Source: DATFJT01 sp965230755 (GTDB lineage Bacteria; Bacteroidota; Bacteroidia; Chitinophagales; Saprospiraceae). From it: 64,000 nucleotides of DNA. The stretch spans positions 62,001-126,000 of the forward strand of contig CBDDLT010000024.1 in assembly GCA_965230755.1 (NCBI GenBank), in the 5' to 3' direction. This document shows positions 9,286 through 17,640 of this stretch, piece by piece. How positions within the stretch are numbered: the stretch's first letter is position 1; each line of letters begins with the position of its first letter. The notes beneath the pieces were generated by a model. The model made no database searches and was not told where the DNA came from. It saw only the letters and a program-made list of their open reading frames with translations. The translations under genes and the position numbers were made by a program.

Positions 9286-10575
9286 TTAATCTACTTTTTG
9301 AAATACTAGTACGGCATTCATGTCTCCAAAGCCAAAGCTTGACTGAATTGCTGTTCTTATGGGAGTATTCTCTACTGCACTGAGAGGTATTCGGCTTCTG
9401 TCTACCATATTTTCGATTTCAGGGTGTAGATCCTCTGAGTTTATTGAAGGATGAACAAAATTGTTCTCCATCTGAAGAAGAATTGCAACCGCAGCCATTG
9501 ACCCTGCCGCACCAAAAGTATGACCCACCATAGATTTAAGTGAATTGACATATGGAAAATTCTCTCCTGACCTATTTAGCGCTTCTTTCCATGATCTTAT
9601 TTCGATAGGATCTGCAGCGGTAGAAGTGAGATGCCCGCTGATCAAGTCAATATCTTCTGGATTTAATTGGGCTTCTTCAAGGGCGTCCCAAATGCAACGC
9701 TTAATTCCATCAGGATTAGGCATGGTCATCGAACCAATTCCCTTTTGTCCACCTGTATTTAAAGCGGCTCCCTTAACTTCAGCATAAATTTTTGCTCCTC
9801 GTTCCATTGCATAATCATATTCTTCCAAAATCAAGGTTGCCGCTCCAACTCCAGGGATCAAACCAGCTGCTGTGGAGCTCATCGGTCGTGAGGCTTGTTC
9901 AGGGGTATCATTGTGCTGTCTATTCAAAGCCATTAGTGAGTCGAATGATCCCCAGAGTAATGGTCCTTCAGTTTCACTACTTCCCACTATCATTCTTTTT
10001 GCTTTACCGTATTTGATCCTTTCATATCCAAGGGCAATGGCATTAGAACCGGTCGCACATCCTTGGGCAGTTGAAAAAATAATATTTCCAATACCTAGCT
10101 TACCGTTCAGATATAAAACAATTCCACTATTCTGTGCTTGTTGGACCATCATACTTCCCAGCTTTCTAACATTGCCTGAAAACATATGTTGACGCGCCCA
10201 ATGAATCACGTGAACAGAAGGAGACTCCGATCCGTAAATAATTCCTGTGTCCCAAAGTGGCTCTTCATGCTTGTTGGCATAAATAAATCCAGCATCTTCC
10301 CATGCTTCTTTTACGGACAACAAACCATAAGTAATGGATGGTCTGCGCATTTTGATCAATTTGAGCTCTTTAAGAAACCTCGCATATTGATCCTCAGAAA
10401 TTGGTAGCCTCGCGCTAACACGGCAGCCCATATTGAATTCCTCCATTTCCTTGTCGAAGGAAAATCCATTTTTGCCAGACTTCAGGCCAAATAGAAATTC
10501 TTCCTTGTTCAAGCCAATTGGGCTTACAATACCAACACCTGTTATAACTACGCGTTTATTTGGCGAGTTGCTCAT
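9286..10575 (-). CDS. Beta-ketoacyl-ACP synthase (KAS II type)
   Basis: 429 residues of the thiolase-fold condensing enzyme family, elongating an acyl chain with malonyl-ACP. The catalytic triad is present: the nucleophile cysteine in TAQGCATGSN (about residue 173), the first histidine in SGHLTSTAADPIE (about 315), and the second in MVGHTFGAAGS (about 351). The first-histidine motif departs from the usual NAHGTSTP form, which suggests a specialised rather than housekeeping FabF. It overlaps by 20 bases the dehydratase gene upstream on the same strand, so the pair is translationally coupled. No acyl carrier protein gene is next to it. A role in a special fatty acyl or polyene-like chain is possible but unproven. 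Confidence 0.88.
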   Translation of the reverse strand: MSNSPNKRVVITGVGIVSPIGLNKEEFLFGLKSGKNGFSFDKEMEEFNMGCRVSARLPISEDQYARFLKELKLIKMRRPSITYGLLSVKEAWEDAGFIYANKHEEPLWDTGIIYGSESPSVHVIHWARQHMFSGNVRKLGSMMVQQAQNSGIVLYLNGKLGIGNIIFSTAQGCATGSNAIALGYERIKYGKAKRMIVGSSETEGPLLWGSFDSLMALNRQHNDTPEQASRPMSSTAAGLIPGVGAATLILEEYDYAMERGAKIYAEVKGAALNTGGQKGIGSMTMPNPDGIKRCIWDALEEAQLNPEDIDLISGHLTSTAADPIEIRSWKEALNRSGENFPYVNSLKSMVGHTFGAAGSMAAVAILLQMENNFVHPSINSEDLHPEIENMVDRSRIPLSAVENTPIRTAIQSSFGFGDMNAVLVFQKVD

Positions 10576-11020
10576 TCGTCACAATTTTACAAGTAAACTT
10601 TCCTTTGCAGATCAACTGGTCATCTTTATTGGTCATACGAACTACAGACCTAATAAGACCAGAGTCAAAATTGAAACTTCGGCGTTCGCTTCTAACTCTA
10701 ATAGTATCTCCTGGAAAAACAGGCTTGTTAAACTTCAATTCACTGGAAATGAGAATGACGTGATGTTTAGTAATATCCTTACCAGCCAAATACATTAGAT
10801 ACTTCCCGAGAACAACAGTTCCAAGCTGCACGGCAGCCTCCATTAGTACAGATCCTGGAGTAACGGGAAATCCTGGGAAATGCCCTTTATAGTACTCCGC
10901 ATCCTTGGGAAAAGTATAAATTCCTACAACATGACTATCCGAACAATCAATGACGTCATCAATAAATCGATAAGTCAGTTCTTTCGGAAATAGGTTCAAT
11001 AAATGATCTTTTATGTCCAT
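10556..11020 (-). CDS. FabZ-like 3-hydroxyacyl-ACP dehydratase
   Basis: 154 residues with the hot-dog fold signature of FabA/FabZ dehydratases. The catalytic histidine is in KGHFPGFPVTPG (about H47) and the catalytic acidic residue in SVLMEA (about E61). It would remove water from 3-hydroxyacyl-ACP in fatty acid elongation. Its 3' end overlaps the start of the ketosynthase gene by 20 bases, so both act on the same chain by context. It is a little longer than the smallest FabZ proteins. Whether this is the cell's general FabZ cannot be told. The pairing with an atypical ketosynthase points to a specialised pathway. Confidence 0.85.
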   Translation of the reverse strand: MDIKDHLLNLFPKELTYRFIDDVIDCSDSHVVGIYTFPKDAEYYKGHFPGFPVTPGSVLMEAAVQLGTVVLGKYLMYLAGKDITKHHVILISSELKFNKPVFPGDTIRVRSERRSFNFDSGLIRSVVRMTNKDDQLICKGKFTCKIVTNEQLAK

Positions 11021-11281
11021 GACATTATATTTAATAGAAAATATCAGGCCAAATCAACTCGTGTGGGTTTACATTTTATCTCTTTGGACTGGTTGTGGAA
11101 GCAAATATCGTTTTTTTCTTGTTTTTAAAGACATTTTAGTTAAAATATTAGAGGTGGGCGAGATTTGCTTATAGTAATTCGCCATTTGGGAGAATTTAGT
11201 TTGAGCGCCTCGAATGGCATGTTTAGTACATTAACCAAAATCAAAAATTTGATTACTTTTATCCAAACACACAAATAAACT

Positions 11282-12835
11282 ATGTTATCAAAGACTTTTG
11301 CCGGGGCAGTTCAGGGAGTGGATGCCAGAGAAATTACTGTAGAAGTGAATGCAGGAGGAGCCGTGGGCGCTGGAAAATTAGGATATTTTTTGGTCGGCCT
11401 TCCGGATAATGCTGTAAAAGAGGGGTATCAACGCATAGAGGCGGCAATAAAGAACATTGGCTATAAGATGCTTCGTCTAAAACTCACCATTAATCTTGCT
11501 CCTGCCGACGTGAGAAAGGAGGGCTCTTCTTACGACCTGCCTATTGCAATGGGCATTTTGGCTTCAACAGAGCAGATTTCCACTGAAGGTCTGGACCAAT
11601 ATATGATGATGGGTGAGTTGTCTTTGGACGGAAGCCTTAGGCCCATAAAGGGCACATTACCTGTGGCTATTCTCGCCAGAAAATTGGGCTACAAGGGTTT
11701 GATTGTTCCCTCTCAAAATGCACGAGAGGCGGCTATTGTCAATCAACTTGAAGTCTACGGAATGGAGAGCCTAAGTGAGGTGATTGATTTTATGAAGAAT
11801 CCAAGTACTTATAAACCAAAAACGGTGGATACTCGTGAAGAATTCGAAGAAAATGTACAGGTTTTCCAAATTGATTTCAGTGATGTAAAAGGTCAGCGCA
11901 ATATCAAAAGAGCCTTGGAAATAGCTGCCGCAGGAGGGCATAATGCTATTTTGGTAGGCCCGCCGGGTGCGGGGAAAACCATGTTGGCCAAAAGATTGCC
12001 TGGAATATTGCCTCCGATGAGTCTGGCAGAGGCCTTGGATACAACCAAGATTCATTCAGTTGCAGGACTATTGGGGTCGAATGCTTCTCTGATCGCTCAG
12101 AGGCCATTTAGATCGCCCCACCATACCATTAGCGATGTCGCACTGGTTGGAGGAGGGTCTAATCCTCAGCCCGGAGAAATTTCTTTGGCGCATCACGGCG
12201 TTTTATTTTTAGATGAATTACCGGAATTCAAGAGAAGTGTTTTGGAAGTCTTGAGGCAGCCTATGGAAAAAAGGCGAGTGAGTATTTCCAGAGCAAGACA
12301 GACGGTTGAGTATCCAGCGAATTTTATGTTGGTGGCATCAATGAATCCATGTCCCTGTGGATATTATAATCATCCGGAGAAAGAGTGCGTCTGCGGTCCG
12401 GTGAATGTAAAGCGATATCTCAATAAGATTTCAGGGCCTTTGATGGATAGGATAGATTTGCATGTCGAAGTGGTACCGGTAAATTTTGAAGAACTCTCAA
12501 ATCGCGATTTAGAGGAAGAAACCAGTGAAGCTATTCGAGAAAGAGTGATCAAAGCCAGAGAGATTCAATTGGAGCGATTTAAGAAATGGTCGGATATTTT
12601 TTGCAATGCTCAAATGCCAAGTAGATTAGTGAGAGAAATATGTATATTGGACCAAGCTGGAACTTTACTTTTGAAAACTGCAATGAATAAACTGAAATTA
12701 TCAGCAAGGGCCTATGACAGAATTCTAAAAGTGAGTAGAACCATAGCAGATCTCCAGGAAAGTGAAAGCATAAAAATGGAACATGTCGCAGAAGCCATTC
12801 AATTCAGAAGTCTGGATAGAGAGAATTGGGCTTAG
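11282..12835 (+). CDS. YifB/ComM-like magnesium-chelatase-type AAA+ ATPase
   Basis: 517 residues, full length for the YifB/ComM family. The N-terminal ChlI-like domain has the typical start (LSKTFAGAVQGVDA, VGLPDNAVKEG). The central Mg-chelatase AAA+ domain has Walker A GPPGAGKT (about 226-233), Walker B LFLDELPEF, and a cysteine-rich NPCPCGYYNHP...CVCGP segment. The C-terminal helical part has KLSARAYDRILKVSRTIADL. ComM is known as a hexameric helicase that promotes branch migration when single-stranded DNA is integrated in natural transformation. A role in recombination is therefore likely, although no competence genes are nearby. The gene stands alone with its own 261-base upstream gap, in which no other gene is seen. 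Confidence 0.95.
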   Translation: MLSKTFAGAVQGVDAREITVEVNAGGAVGAGKLGYFLVGLPDNAVKEGYQRIEAAIKNIGYKMLRLKLTINLAPADVRKEGSSYDLPIAMGILASTEQISTEGLDQYMMMGELSLDGSLRPIKGTLPVAILARKLGYKGLIVPSQNAREAAIVNQLEVYGMESLSEVIDFMKNPSTYKPKTVDTREEFEENVQVFQIDFSDVKGQRNIKRALEIAAAGGHNAILVGPPGAGKTMLAKRLPGILPPMSLAEALDTTKIHSVAGLLGSNASLIAQRPFRSPHHTISDVALVGGGSNPQPGEISLAHHGVLFLDELPEFKRSVLEVLRQPMEKRRVSISRARQTVEYPANFMLVASMNPCPCGYYNHPEKECVCGPVNVKRYLNKISGPLMDRIDLHVEVVPVNFEELSNRDLEEETSEAIRERVIKAREIQLERFKKWSDIFCNAQMPSRLVREICILDQAGTLLLKTAMNKLKLSARAYDRILKVSRTIADLQESESIKMEHVAEAIQFRSLDRENWA

Positions 12836-12837
12836 AA

Positions 12838-12870
12838 AATGAATAATTGATAATTAATAATGAATAACTG
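12838..12870. repeat. Two copies of the AATGAATAA-type intergenic motif
   Basis: AATGAATAATTG at 12838-12849 and TAATGAATAACTG at 12858-12870 fill the short gap between the ComM-like gene and the exonuclease gene. They match the motif found around uvrB at 1588-1600 and 3694-3706. Confidence 0.5.
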
Positions 12871-12873
12871 AGA

Positions 12874-13638
12874 ATGAAGATCGTAAGTTATAATGTGAAC
12901 GGGATAAGAGCAGCTGTTAAAAAAGGTTTTTTGGATTGGCTGGGAGAAAATGACTTTGATATTATTGCATTACAAGAGACCAAAGCACAGGATGACCAGT
13001 TACCAATGGATGCGCTTGCTGATATGGGGTATCAAGTATTTCATGAGGCAGCAGAGAAGAAAGGCTACAGTGGGGTGGCTATATTATGCAAAATCAAACC
13101 ATCCAATGTCGTTCATGGAATGGGAGTAGAGAAGTACGATAGAGAGGGAAGGGTTCTTCGGGTAGAATACGATAAGTTCGAATTGATCAATACTTATTTT
13201 CCTAGTGGATCGAGCAGTGAAGAGAGACATGAATTTAAGATGGAATTTTTAAAGGATTACTCACCATTTATTGGAAAGATCAAATCAGATAAACCTCTTA
13301 TTGTCGTGGGAGATTACAATATCGTTCATACTGAAAAAGATATTCACAATCCGGATAGAAAGGATAACCCCAGTGGTTATAGACCGGGAGAACGACAATG
13401 GATGACAGAGTGGTTTGACAATGGGTTTACGGATGCCTTTAGATCTATGCATCCGGAAGATAACCAGAGTTTTTCTTGGTGGAGTTATCGGGCAGCCTCA
13501 AGGGCAAGAAACAAAGGTTGGAGAATCGATTACATTAGCGTAGATGATCGAATTAAATCCAATATTAAGGAGGCCAAACATCTCCACGATGCGGTGCACA
13601 GCGATCACTGTCCTGTTTTTAGCGAAATACAATTATAA
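12874..13638 (+). CDS. xth: Exodeoxyribonuclease III (AP endonuclease)
   Basis: 254 residues of the endonuclease/exonuclease/phosphatase superfamily, ExoIII branch. It nicks DNA at abasic sites and trims 3' ends in base excision repair. Visible active-site motifs are SYNVNGIRAAVKKG (N7 region), ALQETKAQ (metal-binding glutamate, about 34), VGDYNIVH (Asp/Asn pair), RIDYISV, and the terminal HSDHCPV with the catalytic histidine. Length is normal. It follows two intergenic motif copies, and the next gene begins two bases after its stop. Confidence 0.97.
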   Translation: MKIVSYNVNGIRAAVKKGFLDWLGENDFDIIALQETKAQDDQLPMDALADMGYQVFHEAAEKKGYSGVAILCKIKPSNVVHGMGVEKYDREGRVLRVEYDKFELINTYFPSGSSSEERHEFKMEFLKDYSPFIGKIKSDKPLIVVGDYNIVHTEKDIHNPDRKDNPSGYRPGERQWMTEWFDNGFTDAFRSMHPEDNQSFSWWSYRAASRARNKGWRIDYISVDDRIKSNIKEAKHLHDAVHSDHCPVFSEIQL

Positions 13639-13640
13639 AC

Positions 13641-14489
13641 TTGGAAAATTCATTCATTCGGATAGTATACATATTAGCAAGCTTGTTTTCTGTATTCCTA
13701 TGTACTAAATCTAGTGCGCAGATCTTAAAGGGAGAAGTGATAGATGTTATTACTGGAGAACCCTTGAGCTATGTCAATATTGGTGTAGTAAGTAAGGGAA
13801 TAGGGACGGTATCTAATGAAAATGCTTATTTCGAATTAAACCTTGACGGCGTCAAGACTGAAGATATAATTCGAATATCCTGTATTGGTTATCAAGCATT
13901 GGAAATAAAAAGGAAGGACCTGGTTGGATTCGATGAAATAAAGGAATTTAATCTGGTAGAAATCATTTATGATCTGTCAGAAATCGTAGTAAAGCCAAAG
14001 AAACTAAAACAGCGTGTCCTGGGCAATAAAACCAGGTCAAAAGTCATGCATGTTGGGTTTGACGAGAATTTACTAGGACATGAAATGGGCGTTATTATGA
14101 AGACCAATGAAAGGCCAACATGGTTGGATTCTGTAAAATTTAATGTTTCTCATTGTGGCTACGATTCTATATTTTTTAGGCTTAATATTTATGAGTTTAA
14201 TGAAGGATGGCCGGGCAAAAATATTCTAAGAGAACCGATTTATATCTCTTTGTCTAAAGTAGATGTAGGCGGAACTATTTCTGTAGATCTGAGCGATTTT
14301 TTTATTTATACCGAAAAGGATTTTTTGGTTTCCTTAGAATTAGTTAGAGATCTTGGGCCCGGGAATCTATATTTTAGCACCGGATTTTTTCTTGCACCGA
14401 TCTATTATAGATATACTAGCCAGGACTCCTGGAAGAAATTTGGATTTGGTGCTGGCATTTCGGCCTATGTAACTCAGGAAAAGAATTAG
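13641..14489 (+). CDS. Secreted protein with carboxypeptidase-regulatory-like domain
   Basis: 282 residues, starting with TTG two bases after the exonuclease stop. The TTG is chosen because the signal peptide (IRIVYILASLFSVFLCTKSSAQ) follows at once and no in-frame ATG precedes it. After cleavage comes a CarboxypepD_reg-like beta-sandwich (about 30-110: LKGEVIDVITGEPLSYVNIGV, SNENAYFELN, ISCIGYQ), the domain found at the start of TonB-dependent receptors and many Bacteroidota envelope proteins. The remaining about 170 residues are beta-rich and I do not recognise them. It is not a receptor, because no barrel follows. A periplasmic or surface location is inferred. Confidence 0.8.
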   Translation: MENSFIRIVYILASLFSVFLCTKSSAQILKGEVIDVITGEPLSYVNIGVVSKGIGTVSNENAYFELNLDGVKTEDIIRISCIGYQALEIKRKDLVGFDEIKEFNLVEIIYDLSEIVVKPKKLKQRVLGNKTRSKVMHVGFDENLLGHEMGVIMKTNERPTWLDSVKFNVSHCGYDSIFFRLNIYEFNEGWPGKNILREPIYISLSKVDVGGTISVDLSDFFIYTEKDFLVSLELVRDLGPGNLYFSTGFFLAPIYYRYTSQDSWKKFGFGAGISAYVTQEKN

Positions 14490-14561
14490 TCCGGGCGATG
14501 AATTTATAGAAGCTCGTCGAGTCGGCATTTATTCGTACTTTTGGGGTTCAAATTTTTGTGA

Positions 14562-15284
14562 ATGGCCAATCTTTTATCTGTAGTAATACCGGTTTATAAC
14601 GAGGAAAGAACCTTGAAGAGAATCCTGGACAAGGTATTTGAGGTAGAATTGCTTGGAGGAATTCAACAGGAAGTTTTATTGATCAACGATTGTTCTAAAG
14701 ATGCCAGTGAAAGCATTATTCATGAATACATGCGAGACCATCCGGAGCTGCAAATAAGATACTTCAGTCATGAGAAGAACCAAGGTAAAGGAGCCGCATT
14801 GCACACGGGAATTAGGGAGGCAAAAGGAGATTATGTGATCATCCAGGATGCAGATTTAGAATATGATCCGAACGAATACAATTTGCTCTTGCAACCTTTG
14901 TTGGACGGATTTGCTGATGTGGTATATGGATCGAGATTCATAGGTGGAAAACCCCATAGAATTCTATTTTTCTGGCATTCCATTGGAAACAAGTTTTTGA
15001 CTTTTATTAGCAATGCTTTTACCAATCTCAACCTAACGGATATGGAAACTTGCTATAAAATGTTCAAAAGGGAACATATTCAGTCACTGAAGTTGAAAGA
15101 AAAGCGATTTGGTTTCGAACCTGAAGTAACTGCCAAAATATCCAGGATACCCAAAATTAGAATATACGAGGTGGGAATATCTTACTATGGAAGAACCTAT
15201 GAAGAAGGGAAGAAAATCAATTGGAAAGATGGGATGAGAGCCATTTATTCTATACTTAAATACAATCTGTGGAATAGAAAATAA
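14562..15284 (+). CDS. Family 2 glycosyltransferase (dolichyl-phosphate-mannose synthase-like)
   Basis: 240 residues with a GT-A fold. The N-terminus [19 protein letters not shown], the nucleotide-sugar-binding NDCSKDAS and the metal-binding QDADLEYDP motif are all present, followed by [10 protein letters not shown]. This arrangement is that of polyprenyl-phosphate glycosyltransferases (DPM1/ArnC/GtrB-like), although the membrane helices of GtrB are absent. It likely moves a sugar from a nucleotide donor to a lipid phosphate for envelope glycan assembly. The gene stands alone, and the insertion sequence lies immediately downstream. Confidence 0.92.
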   Translation: MANLLSVVIPVYNEERTLKRILDKVFEVELLGGIQQEVLLINDCSKDASESIIHEYMRDHPELQIRYFSHEKNQGKGAALHTGIREAKGDYVIIQDADLEYDPNEYNLLLQPLLDGFADVVYGSRFIGGKPHRILFFWHSIGNKFLTFISNAFTNLNLTDMETCYKMFKREHIQSLKLKEKRFGFEPEVTAKISRIPKIRIYEVGISYYGRTYEEGKKINWKDGMRAIYSILKYNLWNRK

Positions 15285-15303
15285 TTAATAATTAATAATT
15301 AAA

Positions 15304-16713
15304 AATCACTGTTGTCCGGTTAAATGTCGGACAGGATTAAAATTAGTGATATTTAGTTGATTATCAATGGTGGATATTATAGATTTAAAATGATAGCCGC
15401 TGATATTAAGCTGAACTAAATAGATTAGGGATATTTTGTTTTCTGCGTAAGTTATTGATTAGAGCCTTGTCTGGATTTTCCAGGAACTTGAATATGTGAA
15501 TATAGGACATCAGATGAAGTCTTATCATGGAACTAAGGTTAGAATAGGCCCACTTTCTTTTCAGCTTAGATTTTAGGTATTTGATCAATAGATCAGCAAT
15601 CAAGACACACCACACCTGTATTTTAATGGCGTTTTCATTGTCTCCCAAAAAGTATTGTAGAGGATAAGCTTGTTTTATTCTTTTAAATAACAATTCTATT
15701 TGCCATCTGTGCTTGTAAATTAACGTGATTGTTTGAGCTTGAAAAACGATGTTATTGGTGATAAAATAGAAGATCTTATCTTTTTTAGGATCATAGTAAG
15801 TGATTAGTCTGGCCTTAGTTCTTGTAACATCATTATGAGAGGTATGTCCCAATATGATTTGTTCATCAGCGATAATGCCCATTTTTCTTTGTTCATCAGT
15901 TAATTGAAATTGATCAGTTACTTCAAACTTGGCGTCCTTTCTCATTCTAGTTACCCATGTCACCTGTTCAGTAGTCCATAAATCGTATTGATAATAATTG
16001 AGATATCCCTTGTCGAATACTATGATTGATCCTTGTGGTAGTTTCATGTTTTTTATAAAAGTTACATCATGAGAAGCTGCTGAAGTCATCTTAATTAAAC
16101 AGGGTACATCATGATCTGCTTTAATAAGGGTATGCACCTTCATTCCTCCTTTTCGTCTTCCGTTAGCTGGAGTATTTCCAGCACTCTTTAAAATCTCTTT
16201 GAATAAAGTTATAGTAGTTGAATCAGCAATATAAAGCTTAGAAAACCAAGATTCTTTAAATCGGCTGTCCGGTAAACTTTTGTGTAAACGATCATACAAA
16301 TCCATATATATCTTCTCAAATACTTGTGCATTCCTAGCCCTATTGGCATCTGAAAGCGTACTCCTTCTAGGGCAGTAACTCATGCCGAGGTGATTTAATT
16401 TAAGAAAACAGGCCTGCATCCCCGTTGTCACCTCACGCAATGAAGTGCATTTATGAAAAATGCAATATAACATCGTTGTTAAATGATGGTAGGTAGTAAA
16501 CTTCTTGGTGTAATGGTCAGACTTATACTTCTTCGCTAGTCGGTAGATTTCTGATTTATTTATTAAACTAATCAGCTGAGAAAATATCGGCTGTCCGGTA
16601 AAATTTAGATCTTTGTTCATATTGACTAAAATTTGAGTGTAGGAACTACAAATTTCGTCATCCGCAGGAGATTCTTAACTCTCCTGCTCATTTTTTACCG
16701 GACAGTAGTGATT
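15304..16713. mobile_element. IS4-family insertion sequence
   Basis: A single-gene insertion element of about 1.4 kb with inverted ends. On the left TGTCCGGT (15313-15320) is followed by AAA one base on; on the right ACCGGACA (16697-16704) is its exact complement. Outside these, AATCACT (15304-15310) and AGTGATT (16707-16713) also match as inverted sequences, with two differing bases between, so the exact tips are uncertain by about 9 bases per side. Both flanks are AATAATT-rich, so a target duplication cannot be separated from pre-existing repeats. The transposase gene is intact, so the element may be active. Confidence 0.88.
15406..16620 (-). CDS. IS4-family transposase (DUF4372 N-terminus)
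   Basis: 404 residues, intact. The N-terminal about 75 residues match the DUF4372 DNA-binding region seen in many Bacteroidota IS4-type transposases. The DDE core is complete: first aspartate in YIADSTT (D133), second in VFDKGYLN (D203), and the glutamate in YKHRWQIELLFKRIK (E309), which fits the IS4 Y-(2)-R-(3)-E-(6)-K signature. It cuts and pastes the surrounding element. The coding region carries two exact 16-bp copies of an end-like sequence (16261-16276 and 16587-16602). No frameshift or internal stop is seen. Confidence 0.95.
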   Translation of the reverse strand: MNKDLNFTGQPIFSQLISLINKSEIYRLAKKYKSDHYTKKFTTYHHLTTMLYCIFHKCTSLREVTTGMQACFLKLNHLGMSYCPRRSTLSDANRARNAQVFEKIYMDLYDRLHKSLPDSRFKESWFSKLYIADSTTITLFKEILKSAGNTPANGRRKGGMKVHTLIKADHDVPCLIKMTSAASHDVTFIKNMKLPQGSIIVFDKGYLNYYQYDLWTTEQVTWVTRMRKDAKFEVTDQFQLTDEQRKMGIIADEQIILGHTSHNDVTRTKARLITYYDPKKDKIFYFITNNIVFQAQTITLIYKHRWQIELLFKRIKQAYPLQYFLGDNENAIKIQVWCVLIADLLIKYLKSKLKRKWAYSNLSSMIRLHLMSYIHIFKFLENPDKALINNLRRKQNIPNLFSSA

Positions 16714-16741
16714 AATAATTAATAATTGTCGAAGTTATATG

Positions 16742-16804
16742 TCACCGATCACTAACCACCAATCACCGATCACTAGTAACTAATCACCGATCACTAATCA
16801 CTAA
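16742..16804. repeat. 21-bp tandem repeat, three copies
   Basis: Three units start at 16742, 16763 and 16784, each beginning TCACCGATCACTA, with more variable last 7 bases. The period is 21 bp, about two turns of DNA. They lie between the right end of the insertion sequence and the 3' end of the LysE gene. No spacers or CRISPR-like features are present. Confidence 0.8.
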
Positions 16805-16810
16805 CCACAT

Positions 16811-17446
16811 CTACCCCTGAACCGGTGGAATGAAGAATAAATAGATGAGATACGCGCCGAATCCAATAAAGATCAATCCAGTCAAGTATTCTACTCTCTT
16901 TTTCCAATTCGAATTCAACCATTTGCCAAGTATACCGGCGAAGAAAATCTTGAGATTATCGCCCAGAATAATGACGAATATAATAGAAGAAATCAGGGCA
17001 ATGGTTTCATACTGACTGTAGTCTTTGCCAATTTTCGAGCCGGTGATCACACTGAGCCAAAAGAAGATGGTGAAGGGATTAAAGGTGTTGATAGCAAAAC
17101 CCTTACTGAACAAAACACTGTTTTTTGAGCCCAGGGATAACTTGCCCACTTTATTTTTTTCATTAATGAATAGAAATATGCCCATTCCTGCCATCACGAT
17201 ACCACCCATTAGGCTTAGATATTTGATTTCTGTGGCCTCCCAATTAATTTTTTGATCGAGTTGCTGGCTGAAGTAAAACAATACAAAACTGTAGAGCAAA
17301 TCACTGAACCAAATACCACTGGCCAGAATCTGGGCTTTGAAAGTGCCATGTGTAAGGCTGGTTTGCATCAATGCAAAAAATATTGGCCCTGTAATAAAGG
17401 TCAGACCAACGCCTAAAAGTAAACCAGCTCCTATTGCTTCTATCAT
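16811..17446 (-). CDS. LysE-family amino acid exporter
   Basis: 211 residues with about six membrane helices. The start IEAIGAGLLLGVGLTFITGPIFFALMQ matches the LysE/RhtB family, including the glycine/proline-rich first helix and the following loop. The segment NTFNPFTIFFWLSV is the family's typical central helix pair. These proteins export amino acids or related compounds across the inner membrane; the substrate cannot be read from sequence. The gene is transcribed alone toward the 21-bp repeat, and its start is separated from the PorP-like gene by a 194-base divergent gap. Confidence 0.9.
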   Translation of the reverse strand: MIEAIGAGLLLGVGLTFITGPIFFALMQTSLTHGTFKAQILASGIWFSDLLYSFVLFYFSQQLDQKINWEATEIKYLSLMGGIVMAGMGIFLFINEKNKVGKLSLGSKNSVLFSKGFAINTFNPFTIFFWLSVITGSKIGKDYSQYETIALISSIIFVIILGDNLKIFFAGILGKWLNSNWKKRVEYLTGLIFIGFGAYLIYLFFIPPVQG

Positions 17447-17605
17447 TATATGTTAAAATTAATTAGCCCAGGCAGCGTATTAAAATCTTGACGAATCTAC
17501 ATATTAATCGGTAAAAGCTTCATTTAGCTGATTTTATCGACTGTTAAAAGTCAAAAGTAGCTTGAAAAAAACGGATTCTTATTATAAATTAGTTAAAAGA
17601 AAAGT

Positions 17606-17613
17606 TATTTTTG
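17606..17613 (+). promoter_or_regulatory. Candidate -7 box (TATTTTTG) for the PorP/SprF gene
   Basis: TATTTTTG fits the Bacteroidota sigma-ABfr -7 consensus TAnnTTTG and lies 27 bases before the ATG at 17641. No convincing -33 TTTG is seen at the usual 19-21 base distance, so the call is tentative. Confidence 0.35.
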
Positions 17614-17640
17614 TTTACTCCGGTACTGAAAAACATTCAT

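Noticed and set aside
15285..16730. Target-site duplication of the insertion sequence
   Set aside because: The AATAATT-rich flanks are similar on both sides, but this sequence is also common in other gaps, so a true duplication cannot be told apart.
16742..16804. Possible CRISPR array
   Set aside because: The repeats are direct tandem units of 21 bp without unique spacers, and no cas genes are present. The same applies to the 41-bp repeat at 59.5 kb.
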